Positions 25,664-32,921 of a stretch of 35,135 nt of DNA are shown piece by piece. The DNA comes from Magnetococcales bacterium (GTDB lineage: Bacteria; Pseudomonadota; Magnetococcia; Magnetococcales; JADFXB01), in contig JADFXB010000031.1 of NCBI GenBank assembly GCA_015233935.1, positions 1 through 35,135 on the forward strand. Direction: 5' to 3'. The translations under genes and the position numbers were made by a program. The notes below the pieces were generated by a model that was given only the letters and a program-made list of their open reading frames with translations, was not told the DNA's origin and did not search any database. Numbering within the stretch: position 1 is the stretch's first letter; each line of letters starts with the position of its first letter.

Positions 25664-26623
25664 ATGAAACAACGACAATTAATCAGCTTCGATTGGGCCT
25701 TGAAGCGGCTATTGCGCAGCAAGGCTAATTTCGAAATTTTGGAAGGTTTCCTGAGCGAATTACTTCACGATGAGGTGTACATCCTGGAGATCCTGGAGAG
25801 CGAAAGCAACAAAGAGTTCCGTGACGACAAATTCAACCGGGTGGACCTCAAGGTCAAAAACACCCGGGACGAGATCATCGTCATCGAATTGCAGTACGAA
25901 CGGGAACTGGATTACCTGCATCGCCTGTTGTACAGCACGGCCAAAGCCATTACCGAACACATGTCTGAAGGTGAATCTTACGCCAACGTCGTTAAAATCA
26001 TTTCCATCAGCATTCTCTACTTCGACCTGGGACGCGGCACCGACTACATTTATCTGGGAAAGACCACGTTCCGAGGCATGCACACCCATGAGGAACTGGG
26101 TTTGGATGATGGCCAAAAGGCCATGTTTCAACGGAGCACGGTTGCGTCCATCTTCCCGGAATATTACCTGATCAAGGTGAAAAGATTTGATGACGTGGCT
26201 CGCGACACCCTGGACGAGTGGATCTATTTCCTGAAAAACTCCGCTATCCGTGAGGAATTCACCGCTCGTGGCCTCAAAAAGGCCAAGGAAAAACTTGATA
26301 TTCTGCAATTGCCGGAGGCAGAACGGAAGGCCTATGAACGCTACCAGGATGACCTGCGCGATCAGGCCAGCCTAGTGCAATCCACTTATGGAATCGGCAA
26401 GTGGGAAGGTTTGCAGGAAGGAATGCAGGTCGGTGAGCAGAAAGGCCGACAGGAAGGCGAACAGAAAGGTAACGCCGAAATGCTTCTTAATCTCCTTGGA
26501 GAACGTTTTGGTTCAGTGCCCGATTGGGTGCGTTCCAAATGTGCTCAAGCCGACCTGGACACCCTGAAAACATGGAGCAGAAAAATTTTCCGTGCAGAAA
26601 AAATACACGATATTTTTCAATAG
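25664..26623 (+). CDS. Rpn-family PD-(D/E)XK nuclease / putative transposase
   Basis: This 319-aa protein belongs to the Rpn (recombination-promoting nuclease, transposase_31/PDDEXK_2) group. The catalytic core is visible: D61 (RVDLKVKN), then E75 and Q77 (IIVIELQYERE). The C-terminal region holds the typical Gly-x-x-x-Gly spaced repeats (GLQEGMQVGEQKGRQEGEQ), followed by a helical end. Such genes occur in many scattered copies in some genomes and are linked to DNA rearrangement. ATG 25664 is preferred; the longer start lacks a ribosome site. It separates the main island from the second mamD-mamF cassette and lies beside AT-rich DNA, fitting an insertion or rearrangement point. Confidence 0.88.
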   Translation: MKQRQLISFDWALKRLLRSKANFEILEGFLSELLHDEVYILEILESESNKEFRDDKFNRVDLKVKNTRDEIIVIELQYERELDYLHRLLYSTAKAITEHMSEGESYANVVKIISISILYFDLGRGTDYIYLGKTTFRGMHTHEELGLDDGQKAMFQRSTVASIFPEYYLIKVKRFDDVARDTLDEWIYFLKNSAIREEFTARGLKKAKEKLDILQLPEAERKAYERYQDDLRDQASLVQSTYGIGKWEGLQEGMQVGEQKGRQEGEQKGNAEMLLNLLGERFGSVPDWVRSKCAQADLDTLKTWSRKIFRAEKIHDIFQ

Positions 26624-26660
26624 ACTACCTTTCCCTGTAACCGCTTAATGTTTACGAGGG

Positions 26661-26693
26661 GGGAGTTGAACAGTCACCCCTGTTCATTCTCCC
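26661..26693 (+). terminator. Hairpin after Rpn gene, terminator-like
   Basis: The arms TGAACAG (26667-26673) and CTGTTCA (26680-26686) are perfectly complementary. GGGAG (26661-26665) pairs with CTCCC (26689-26693) beyond a one/two-base interior loop. It starts 38 bases after the stop. There is no T run directly after it (a T6 comes 20 bases later), so terminator function is uncertain. Confidence 0.4.
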
Positions 26694-26848
26694 TGGGCAT
26701 CGTCTGCGAGAATTTTTTCTGACTTTGATTGCAAACTATTCTTGATATTGATTGTGTATTAATGGATAAAGCCAGCATTGTAAAAGCATCTTGGGTGAGA
26801 AAAATAATGATTTGCAATAACACCACCCTAAGCAAGGACGATGAATTC

Positions 26849-26865
26849 GATGTATATGGTACATC
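26849..26865. promoter_or_regulatory. Inverted repeat, possible operator
   Basis: GATGTA and TACATC flank a 5-base spacer in the AT-rich gap upstream of the second mamD. This palindrome could bind a dimeric regulator. It is short enough to be chance. Confidence 0.25.
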
Positions 26866-27115
26866 ATTAAGAAATGTTTGATGATGTTCTTTCCAGGTTT
26901 GGTTAAACCCCTTGACAAATCACCTTTTATAAAATTATTGCTACCGTTGCGCGCGCCCCCCCCTTGAATTTCAAGAAATGGTTTGCTAGAATCATGGCAA
27001 ATGGCTGGTAGAATGACCGGACCATTGGCTGGTTGTCAGGGACCATTTGTTTGTAACATATGTAACGCATAGGTTCCGACAATTGAATAACACCAAAGAA
27101 TAATGGAGTCACACC

Positions 27116-27898
27116 ATGATTGACCAGACCGTACTGCTCAAAGTGGATGCTGCCGCACAAGCTGCCCAATTGCCTGCGTTGTCCGGCAAAACGTTTACTG
27201 TTGCCAAGACGGTGACGGCTGGAGATGGTGTTTGCAAATGGCTGGTCATGGTTCCACAAGGTGGTGGAAAGGCTGTTGCCGATGGGGTGGTTGTGTTGAA
27301 GGTGGAGGGTGGCAAGCAGGTTTTGGGCAATCTGGTGGGCCAAACCTTCACTGTTGGCAAGGCACCCGTCATGGCCAAGGGGGCTGGTGAATGGTTGGTA
27401 TTGCAACCCCAGGCAGCCAAGGGGGCGACTGGTGTCAAAGCATTCTTGAGCGGTTCCGGTTTGGCCAACCAGGGGGCTGGGGCCAAAGTGGCCACTGCCC
27501 AAGTGGTCAACGGGGTGGTTGGCACGCCGCCAATGGATCCCAACCTGGCATTGGCGTTGAAAGGGGTAGAGTTTGAAGCCCCGGAGGCTGCCGCAGCGGT
27601 GGTCAAAGGGGCAGCAGGTAAAGGGGCCGTTGCCAAGGGGGCTGTAGTGGCCGCCAAGGGTGGTGTGGGCGCGAAAGTTGGGGGAACCGCTGTTGCCAGC
27701 GCAACGACCAGTGGGGCGGCCAGTGGCACCATCTGGTCTGGTACAGGCACCAGTCTGGGTCTTGGCCTTGGTCTGGGTGGATGGGGGCCGGTCATTCTGG
27801 TGGGAGTGGTTGCTGCCGTTGGTGTGGGAGTATGCAGTTACCTCAAAAAACGTAATGCAGGCGATGGTACTGACCAACTGCAAGACGTCATCCAGTAA
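27116..27898 (+). CDS. mamD: MamD (Mms7)-like protein, copy 2
   Basis: This paralogue of the 1526 gene has exactly the same length (260 aa), the same two TFTV...KWLVL/EWLVL units, an Ala/Gly/Lys-rich centre, the LGLGLGLG motif, a membrane helix and a charged tail. The first 99 residues differ at only some 15 or so positions, while the low-complexity centre differs more. It has its own long leader and begins the second cassette, and so may be expressed separately from the main island. Confidence 0.88.
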   Translation: MIDQTVLLKVDAAAQAAQLPALSGKTFTVAKTVTAGDGVCKWLVMVPQGGGKAVADGVVVLKVEGGKQVLGNLVGQTFTVGKAPVMAKGAGEWLVLQPQAAKGATGVKAFLSGSGLANQGAGAKVATAQVVNGVVGTPPMDPNLALALKGVEFEAPEAAAAVVKGAAGKGAVAKGAVVAAKGGVGAKVGGTAVASATTSGAASGTIWSGTGTSLGLGLGLGGWGPVILVGVVAAVGVGVCSYLKKRNAGDGTDQLQDVIQ

Positions 27899-27913
27899 GG
27901 AGCAGGAAACGCC

Positions 27914-28237
27914 ATGCCTGGTTTTACCGCCAACTATCGAATAGGTGTCCGAACCAGAATAATGGCACTGCTGTGCTATCTCAGCGTTTTGTGTCTGATT
28001 CCGGTAATTTTTGACGACCAGGATCCTTATGTTCGGTTTCACGCCCGGCAGGGGCTGGTTCTTTGGATTTGGGGGGTGTTGGCCATTTTCAGCCTGAACC
28101 TGCCGGGAATCGGAGGGTTTCTGTTCAGTGTTTCATTCGTCTTCATCATGGTGTTGAGTGCAATCGGTTTGCTGTCGGTAACGATGACCAAAAGCTGGCG
28201 TTTACCGATAATCAGCCGCATTGCGGCATCGTTGTGA
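27914..28237 (+). CDS. mamF: MamF-like protein, copy 3
   Basis: This 107-aa protein has the MamF pattern (MALLCYLSVLCLIPV, DPYVRFHARQGLVLW, KSWRLPI) and three hydrophobic segments. It is closest to the copy at 2319: same length and near-identical central part. AAGGAGCAGG precedes the ATG. It lies 15 bases after mamD copy 2, as copy 1 lies 10 after its mamD, so the D-F pair was duplicated as a unit. Confidence 0.88.
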   Translation: MPGFTANYRIGVRTRIMALLCYLSVLCLIPVIFDDQDPYVRFHARQGLVLWIWGVLAIFSLNLPGIGGFLFSVSFVFIMVLSAIGLLSVTMTKSWRLPIISRIAASL

Positions 28238-28313
28238 GTGGTTCATGGCAGGGTTCGATTCTTTCCAATTCAGTTACGCCCCCGCAAACATTGAGGTTGT
28301 CAGGGAGAGGGAA

Positions 28314-28964
28314 ATGAGTAAAAAAGATAAAAATCACAAGCACGGCGATTATACGGACGAGGGATTGGAGAATGGAGAGGTGGAGCTGGAGGAAGAAAAA
28401 GGCGAGGATCATGCAATGACTGATGAATCCATCGGGAAGGATTCCTCGGTAGCTTCTGCTACCGCCATCTCTGGAGAGTTGTCAGACCTCATTCGAGAGA
28501 TGCAGCCAACCCCTTCCCTCACCAAGCGATTGTCTGCGGAAATAGCCGCCGCACCTGCAACAACGCTCCCTGACACTGCTGGCATTGAGGAGCCTTTGCC
28601 CGTGCGAAGGGTGCCCGTCGAATCGTTGGGAACGGGGGTAGCCCGGTTATTGGGAGATGCGGTGGGGGAGGTGGTCAAGGTGACAACCACCATCGGTCAT
28701 TCTGTCAATGGTAGAGCCGATCAGGTTTGCAGCCCTACAAACAGCAAAGTTACTCAACCTGCCGACCCGACAAAAAGGAGCATCGTCAAGAACAGCAGTG
28801 CTGTAGCCGGTGGCGTTCAGTCCTTGGTCAATGGCGTGGGACTGGTGGTCAATGGGGGGGTATCCATCGTTACCGGCACATTGGGATGTTTGACCGGAGC
28901 AGTAGTTTGTATTGGTAAGTCTATTGTCAAGGGGGTTCAACCACACCGGACACCGCCGGTATGA
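28314..28964 (+). CDS. Short MamJ-like acidic protein, paralogue of the 6313 gene
   Basis: This 216-aa protein begins with a charged acidic region (about residues 1-45). It then shows the helix AISGELSDLIREMQP, one copy of the repeat unit (VPVESLGTGVARLLGDAVG), and a Gly/Val-rich end with TGTLGCLTGAVVCIG followed by a short basic tail. All three elements occur in the same order in the 622-aa protein at 6313, which has two repeat units and a much larger acidic part. ATG 28314 is chosen because AGGGAGAGG lies just upstream; an in-frame start at 28221 would overlap mamF. Function is unknown; a linker or membrane-tether role is inferred from the paralogue beside mamK. Confidence 0.75.
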   Translation: MSKKDKNHKHGDYTDEGLENGEVELEEEKGEDHAMTDESIGKDSSVASATAISGELSDLIREMQPTPSLTKRLSAEIAAAPATTLPDTAGIEEPLPVRRVPVESLGTGVARLLGDAVGEVVKVTTTIGHSVNGRADQVCSPTNSKVTQPADPTKRSIVKNSSAVAGGVQSLVNGVGLVVNGGVSIVTGTLGCLTGAVVCIGKSIVKGVQPHRTPPV

Positions 28965-29037
28965 GTTGTTGAAAAGGCTTTGGCGACTGGGTGAGCGTTG
29001 CGCCTACGGCATGGGTGAGCGAAAATAGTACCGGATT

Positions 29038-29059
29038 CCAGCCGCAATCATGCGGCTGG
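29038..29059 (+). terminator. Perfect 9-bp hairpin, probable terminator
   Basis: CCAGCCGCA and TGCGGCTGG form a perfect GC-rich stem around the loop ATCA, followed by TTGTGTG. It lies 74 bases after the short MamJ-like gene. The T run is weak, so factor-independent termination is likely but not certain. Confidence 0.5.
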
Positions 29060-29205
29060 TTGTGTGCGCCCAAACACCTTCCATCGACAGCAACAGACTG
29101 ACTCCTTACGGGGGGTGGGTTTTGCTGGTATTCAGTTTGCTCTTGTAGACCATCTTGTCTTTCTTTGGCAATAAGAAAATAATTCTTTGAGAATATGTGG
29201 ATGAT

Positions 29206-29232
29206 AGTATTGCGCCAGAAAGGGGCAATACT
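29206..29232 (+). terminator. Second hairpin, terminator-like or leader structure
   Basis: AGTATTGC (29206-29213) pairs perfectly with GCAATACT (29225-29232). Inside, CC pairs with GG after one mismatch, leaving the loop AGAAA. It is followed by GTTTCAATATT. It could be a bidirectional terminator or an RNA structure before the kinase gene. Confidence 0.4.
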
Positions 29233-29414
29233 GTTTCAATATTAATGCTATTCAATCTGACAGAAGCAACCTTAGCGGTGGAAAATTTGCTGGACATAAT
29301 TTGCAATTCAGAGTAAATCGGATATCACAATCTTTTTGTAACTATCGTATTCTGCCCATATCCTCCTTTTCCTGGTTTTCACGGTGGATAAAAACGCTAC
29401 AGGTAATATAAATA

Positions 29415-32400
29415 ATGAGTATATTTAATCATAACAAGCTTTCAATCCGCATCTTTCTGGTGTTGTTCGTTCCCCTGGTATGTTTGTTTATTCTGGGGGG
29501 ATGGTCCCTCGCCGTTTCTCTCTTCACCCAGAAACAGATTAAAGACATATTTTACAGAAGTCTGGACGCATCAATGAACATTATGCAGATGCAACGGGAT
29601 ATCATTCAGGTTCAACAGTTTTTGACGGATATCTCCGCCACTCAGGGGAGGGATAAGTTGGATGATGGCTTTATCCAAGCTGCGGCTCATTTCAACGCCT
29701 TTCAGTCAGGCATGAAACGCATGCAGGAGCTGGATTTGCCTGCGGACCCAACTGAAACTGTTCAAAAAGCAGAGTCTGTCAGGGAAAAGGATGTGGTGGT
29801 ATTCCCGACAAAATTGGCACTGTTGCAGGAACGGGCGATATCCTTTTATGCTATTGGGATAAAAATGGCTAATGTATATATTACTGAAGGAGTAACCGGT
29901 GGCAACCGAATCATGGGGGAGTTTGATCACGAATCTTTGTTATTACAGGGAATTCTGCAGTCCATGGCGGAGGAGCAGCGTAATTCTGTTTATCACAACC
30001 TGGCAATAACGGTTAATAAAGTTGACTCCCTCATCTATGGAATCATTATCATTCTTGTGATTTCACTGCTCATTTCCGTGGGCGCGGTGGTGGTGTTCAC
30101 TCATTCCATTCTGTTCAAACTCCAATCAATGGTGCAGTTGGCCAGAGGTGTCGCCGACGGAAATTTATCTTTGGTCGCCCGGAAAGCTCTCCAAACCCTG
30201 GATCATCCTTTTATCGCCCAAGACAGGGATGAAGTTGATATTCTCCAGCATACGTTCTATCAAATGATATTGACCTTGGACAGCATTTTTGTATCCAGGA
30301 CGTATGTTAACAATATCATTCAATCCATGCCAGATATATTAATTATTATTTCCAATCAAGGCATTGTTGAACGAATCAACCATCCAGAGAAGCTTGGTTA
30401 TACGGAAGATGAGGTCATTGGCCAATACATAAATAAATTTTTCCCAAATAATAATTTCCTACATCGCAGCAATCAAAACAGCGAAGCTATCATGCTGGGA
30501 AAGGATGGGCATCAAATTTTGGTCATGGTCTCTGGAAACGCCATGCTTGGTGCCAAGCAAGAGGTTACCGGAGTAATTCTTATTGCCAAGGATATCGGAT
30601 CATTCAAGGTTGCCCAACAACAATTGCAGAACAAGGATACCCTGTTGTTGGCAGCAAAGATGGCGGACCAAGCCAAGAGTACATTTTTAGCCAATATGAG
30701 CCACGAAATTCGCACTCCCATGACCGCGATCATTGGCCTGACCGACCTGGCACTCCAGACCCAGCACCTGCCACCAAAAGCACACGAATATTTAACCATC
30801 ATTGCCGATTCAGCTCATTTTTTATTGCGTATTATTAACGATATTCTTGATTTTTCAAAAATTGAGGCTGGCAAACTGGAAATGGAAAAATCACCTTTCC
30901 TGTTGCAAGATATCTTCGATAGATTATCCGCTATGTTAGCCGTGAAGATTGTCGGGAAGGACATTGAGTTAATCTTTTCCTTTTCAGAAGAGTGTTACTA
31001 CCATTTGGTGGGCGATGCAATACGTCTGGAGCAGGTTTTGTCCAATCTGCTTGGTAATGCCATAAAGTTTACCCATACTGGTGAAGTCGAGCTTTGTGTC
31101 AAGACGAATCAATGGTTAAACGATCAGGTGACCCTTGAATTTTCGGTCCGGGATACTGGTATCGGCATAAACGATAATCAGGCGGCCAAACTCTTTCAGC
31201 CATTTATCCAGGGAGATAGCTCCATTTCCCGCAAGTATGGTGGAACCGGGTTGGGCCTGTCCATCTGCCAACGACTTGTGACAATGATGGGGGGGCGTAT
31301 TTGGGTGGATACCCATCGCGGGGTTGGCAGCACATTTTTCTTTACAGCCACCTTTTCGTCCATAAGGACTGAATCCCATGGTAAGTTGATGACACCGGAT
31401 GGAATGGCCGGGTTCAAGGTTTTGGTGGCAGAGAAGAATCAGAACGCCCGCCAGGTATTGCTGAATATGCTAGAAAACTTCAACTTTGTGACCACTGGCG
31501 TCGGTTCCGGTCACGAGGCGGTTCAGTTGGTTAAAGAGGCTGTTGTCCAGGGCGAGCCTTTTCAAATGGTATTTATTGACAGAGCCATGCCAGAAATGGA
31601 TGGCATGACCACCATTCAGAAAATCACCGAACAAATTGGAGAGGGGCATTTTCCAAAAATATTTTTATTATCAGGTCGTGGGAGTGAAAAGGAATTGTTG
31701 TCCGGAGGGAACTTTGGCAGTGTGAGTGCCCTGATTTTCAAACCAGTATCCTACACCTTGCTGTTTGATACGATAATGGCAGTTTTTGGCAAGGAGGTTA
31801 CCAAGGCATGCCATCAGAAAAACATGGTTAGGGATTCCAGTGACATCGTCGGCCAAATTGGTGGAGCACGTGTGCTTCTGGTTGAAGATAATCCTGTCAA
31901 TCGCCTGGTAGCTCAGGAGCTACTCAGCAGGGTAGGTCTTGTGGTGGATTTGGCAGAAAATGGGCAGGAAGCCATACGAATGATGGATGTGTTTGTATAT
32001 GATTTAATCCTGATGGATATTCAAATGCCGGAGATGGATGGTTATGAGGCCACCCGTCATATACGGCTGCAACAACGGTTTGCAAACTTGCCCATTCTTG
32101 CCATGACAGCCAATGTCATGGCAGAGGATTTGGAAAGATGTCTGGCGGCAGGGATGAATGGCCACGTAGGGAAACCTATTGACAGGGAAGCTTTGTTGTC
32201 TGCACTTCTACAATGGATTCCTCCCCGGGAAAAGCCAATGATTTCATCCGTGCCGGTTCAAATGCGGGAAAGTTTGGACATCCCGGATAGTCTGCCGGGC
32301 ATTGATGTGTCAGCAGCATTGGAGCGGATTGATGGTAATCAGCAGGTATTTTGTTCCTTGTTGCTGGAATTTTATCGGGGTTTCAGCCAAGTGGGGGAGC

Positions 32401-32912
32401 AAATTCGTGGAGCATTGGCGAGTCATGATCCAAAGAATTGGGAAACGGCCAACAGACTGGCCCATAATGTAAAAGGTATGGCGGGCAATATCTCAGCAAT
32501 GGAGCTTTATTATGCTGCCCAGGCACTGGAGATGGGCACTTGCACCCATCTTCAGGAAGGGTGGGCAACCTTGGTAGAGCTTTTTGAAAACGCCATAAAT
32601 CGGGTTCTGGTGGGAATTGAAACGTGGATTGCGAAGGATTTTCCCTCACAAAATAATAAGGTAGTGTCTGTCGCTCTTTCGGAAGAGAAGGAGCTTCTAC
32701 CAGCAATAGTGAAACTTGGTCGTCTTGTTCGGGATTGCAACGTCGATTCTGCCCAGCAACTCGAATCCATCAAGGTACTGCTTGCCGGTCAGGTAAAGGC
32801 TGCTGCCCACCTCAACCGCTTAGATGAGAGCCTTGATTGTTATAACTTTGAGGAGGCAAAAACGGCATTGTCGGACTTGGCCCAACTTCTGAGCCTTCCA
32901 TGGGATGGGTGA
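29415..32912 (+). CDS. Membrane hybrid histidine kinase (PAS-HisKA-HATPase-REC-REC-Hpt)
   Basis: This 1165-aa sensor kinase has a membrane helix at about 12-34, an extracytoplasmic helical sensor region and a second helix at about 205-230. HAMP (230-285) and PAS (about 295-410) domains follow. The H-box NMSHEIRTPM carries H430; the ATP-binding domain has the N-box and GGTGLGLSICQRL. Receiver 1 has D722, receiver 2 has D868 (LMDIQMPEMDG), and an Hpt domain carries H1017 (RLAHNVKG). All phosphorelay residues are present, although receiver 1 lacks the usual acidic pair at its start (LVAEKNQ). The input and target are unknown. The next kinase gene follows after 9 bases and they probably work together. 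Confidence 0.93.
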   Translation: MSIFNHNKLSIRIFLVLFVPLVCLFILGGWSLAVSLFTQKQIKDIFYRSLDASMNIMQMQRDIIQVQQFLTDISATQGRDKLDDGFIQAAAHFNAFQSGMKRMQELDLPADPTETVQKAESVREKDVVVFPTKLALLQERAISFYAIGIKMANVYITEGVTGGNRIMGEFDHESLLLQGILQSMAEEQRNSVYHNLAITVNKVDSLIYGIIIILVISLLISVGAVVVFTHSILFKLQSMVQLARGVADGNLSLVARKALQTLDHPFIAQDRDEVDILQHTFYQMILTLDSIFVSRTYVNNIIQSMPDILIIISNQGIVERINHPEKLGYTEDEVIGQYINKFFPNNNFLHRSNQNSEAIMLGKDGHQILVMVSGNAMLGAKQEVTGVILIAKDIGSFKVAQQQLQNKDTLLLAAKMADQAKSTFLANMSHEIRTPMTAIIGLTDLALQTQHLPPKAHEYLTIIADSAHFLLRIINDILDFSKIEAGKLEMEKSPFLLQDIFDRLSAMLAVKIVGKDIELIFSFSEECYYHLVGDAIRLEQVLSNLLGNAIKFTHTGEVELCVKTNQWLNDQVTLEFSVRDTGIGINDNQAAKLFQPFIQGDSSISRKYGGTGLGLSICQRLVTMMGGRIWVDTHRGVGSTFFFTATFSSIRTESHGKLMTPDGMAGFKVLVAEKNQNARQVLLNMLENFNFVTTGVGSGHEAVQLVKEAVVQGEPFQMVFIDRAMPEMDGMTTIQKITEQIGEGHFPKIFLLSGRGSEKELLSGGNFGSVSALIFKPVSYTLLFDTIMAVFGKEVTKACHQKNMVRDSSDIVGQIGGARVLLVEDNPVNRLVAQELLSRVGLVVDLAENGQEAIRMMDVFVYDLILMDIQMPEMDGYEATRHIRLQQRFANLPILAMTANVMAEDLERCLAAGMNGHVGKPIDREALLSALLQWIPPREKPMISSVPVQMRESLDIPDSLPGIDVSAALERIDGNQQVFCSLLLEFYRGFSQVGEQIRGALASHDPKNWETANRLAHNVKGMAGNISAMELYYAAQALEMGTCTHLQEGWATLVELFENAINRVLVGIETWIAKDFPSQNNKVVSVALSEEKELLPAIVKLGRLVRDCNVDSAQQLESIKVLLAGQVKAAAHLNRLDESLDCYNFEEAKTALSDLAQLLSLPWDG

Positions 32913-32921
32913 AATTTTAAA

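Larger units (their letters stand above)
26624..27115. other. 492-bp AT-rich intergenic region
   Basis: No gene is supported here. It contains a hairpin just after the Rpn gene, an inverted repeat at 26849-26865, a TTGACA at 26912-26917 followed by the AT-rich TTTTATAAAATTATT, and a C8 run at 26956-26963. A promoter for the downstream mamD copy is likely somewhere here, but the spacing of candidate hexamers is poor. Confidence 0.6.
28965..29414. other. 450-bp intergenic region with two hairpins
   Basis: No gene is supported. The first part holds a short direct repeat (TGGGTGAGCG at 28988 and 29012) and two hairpins listed separately. The rest is AT-rich and probably carries the promoter of the histidine kinase gene, but no clear -35/-10 pair is seen. 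It marks the end of the magnetosome cassette. Confidence 0.6.

Noticed and set aside
26927-28042. 371-aa open frame on the - strand
   Set aside because: It is antisense to mamD copy 2 and mamF copy 3, His/Gly/Thr-rich and without family features. A similar shadow lies opposite the other mamD (1442-2368), so it follows from the codon pattern.
28988-29021. Direct repeat TGGGTGAGCG as a CRISPR or attachment site
   Set aside because: There are only two copies of 10 bases with 14 bases between; no array structure, integrase or tRNA gene is nearby.
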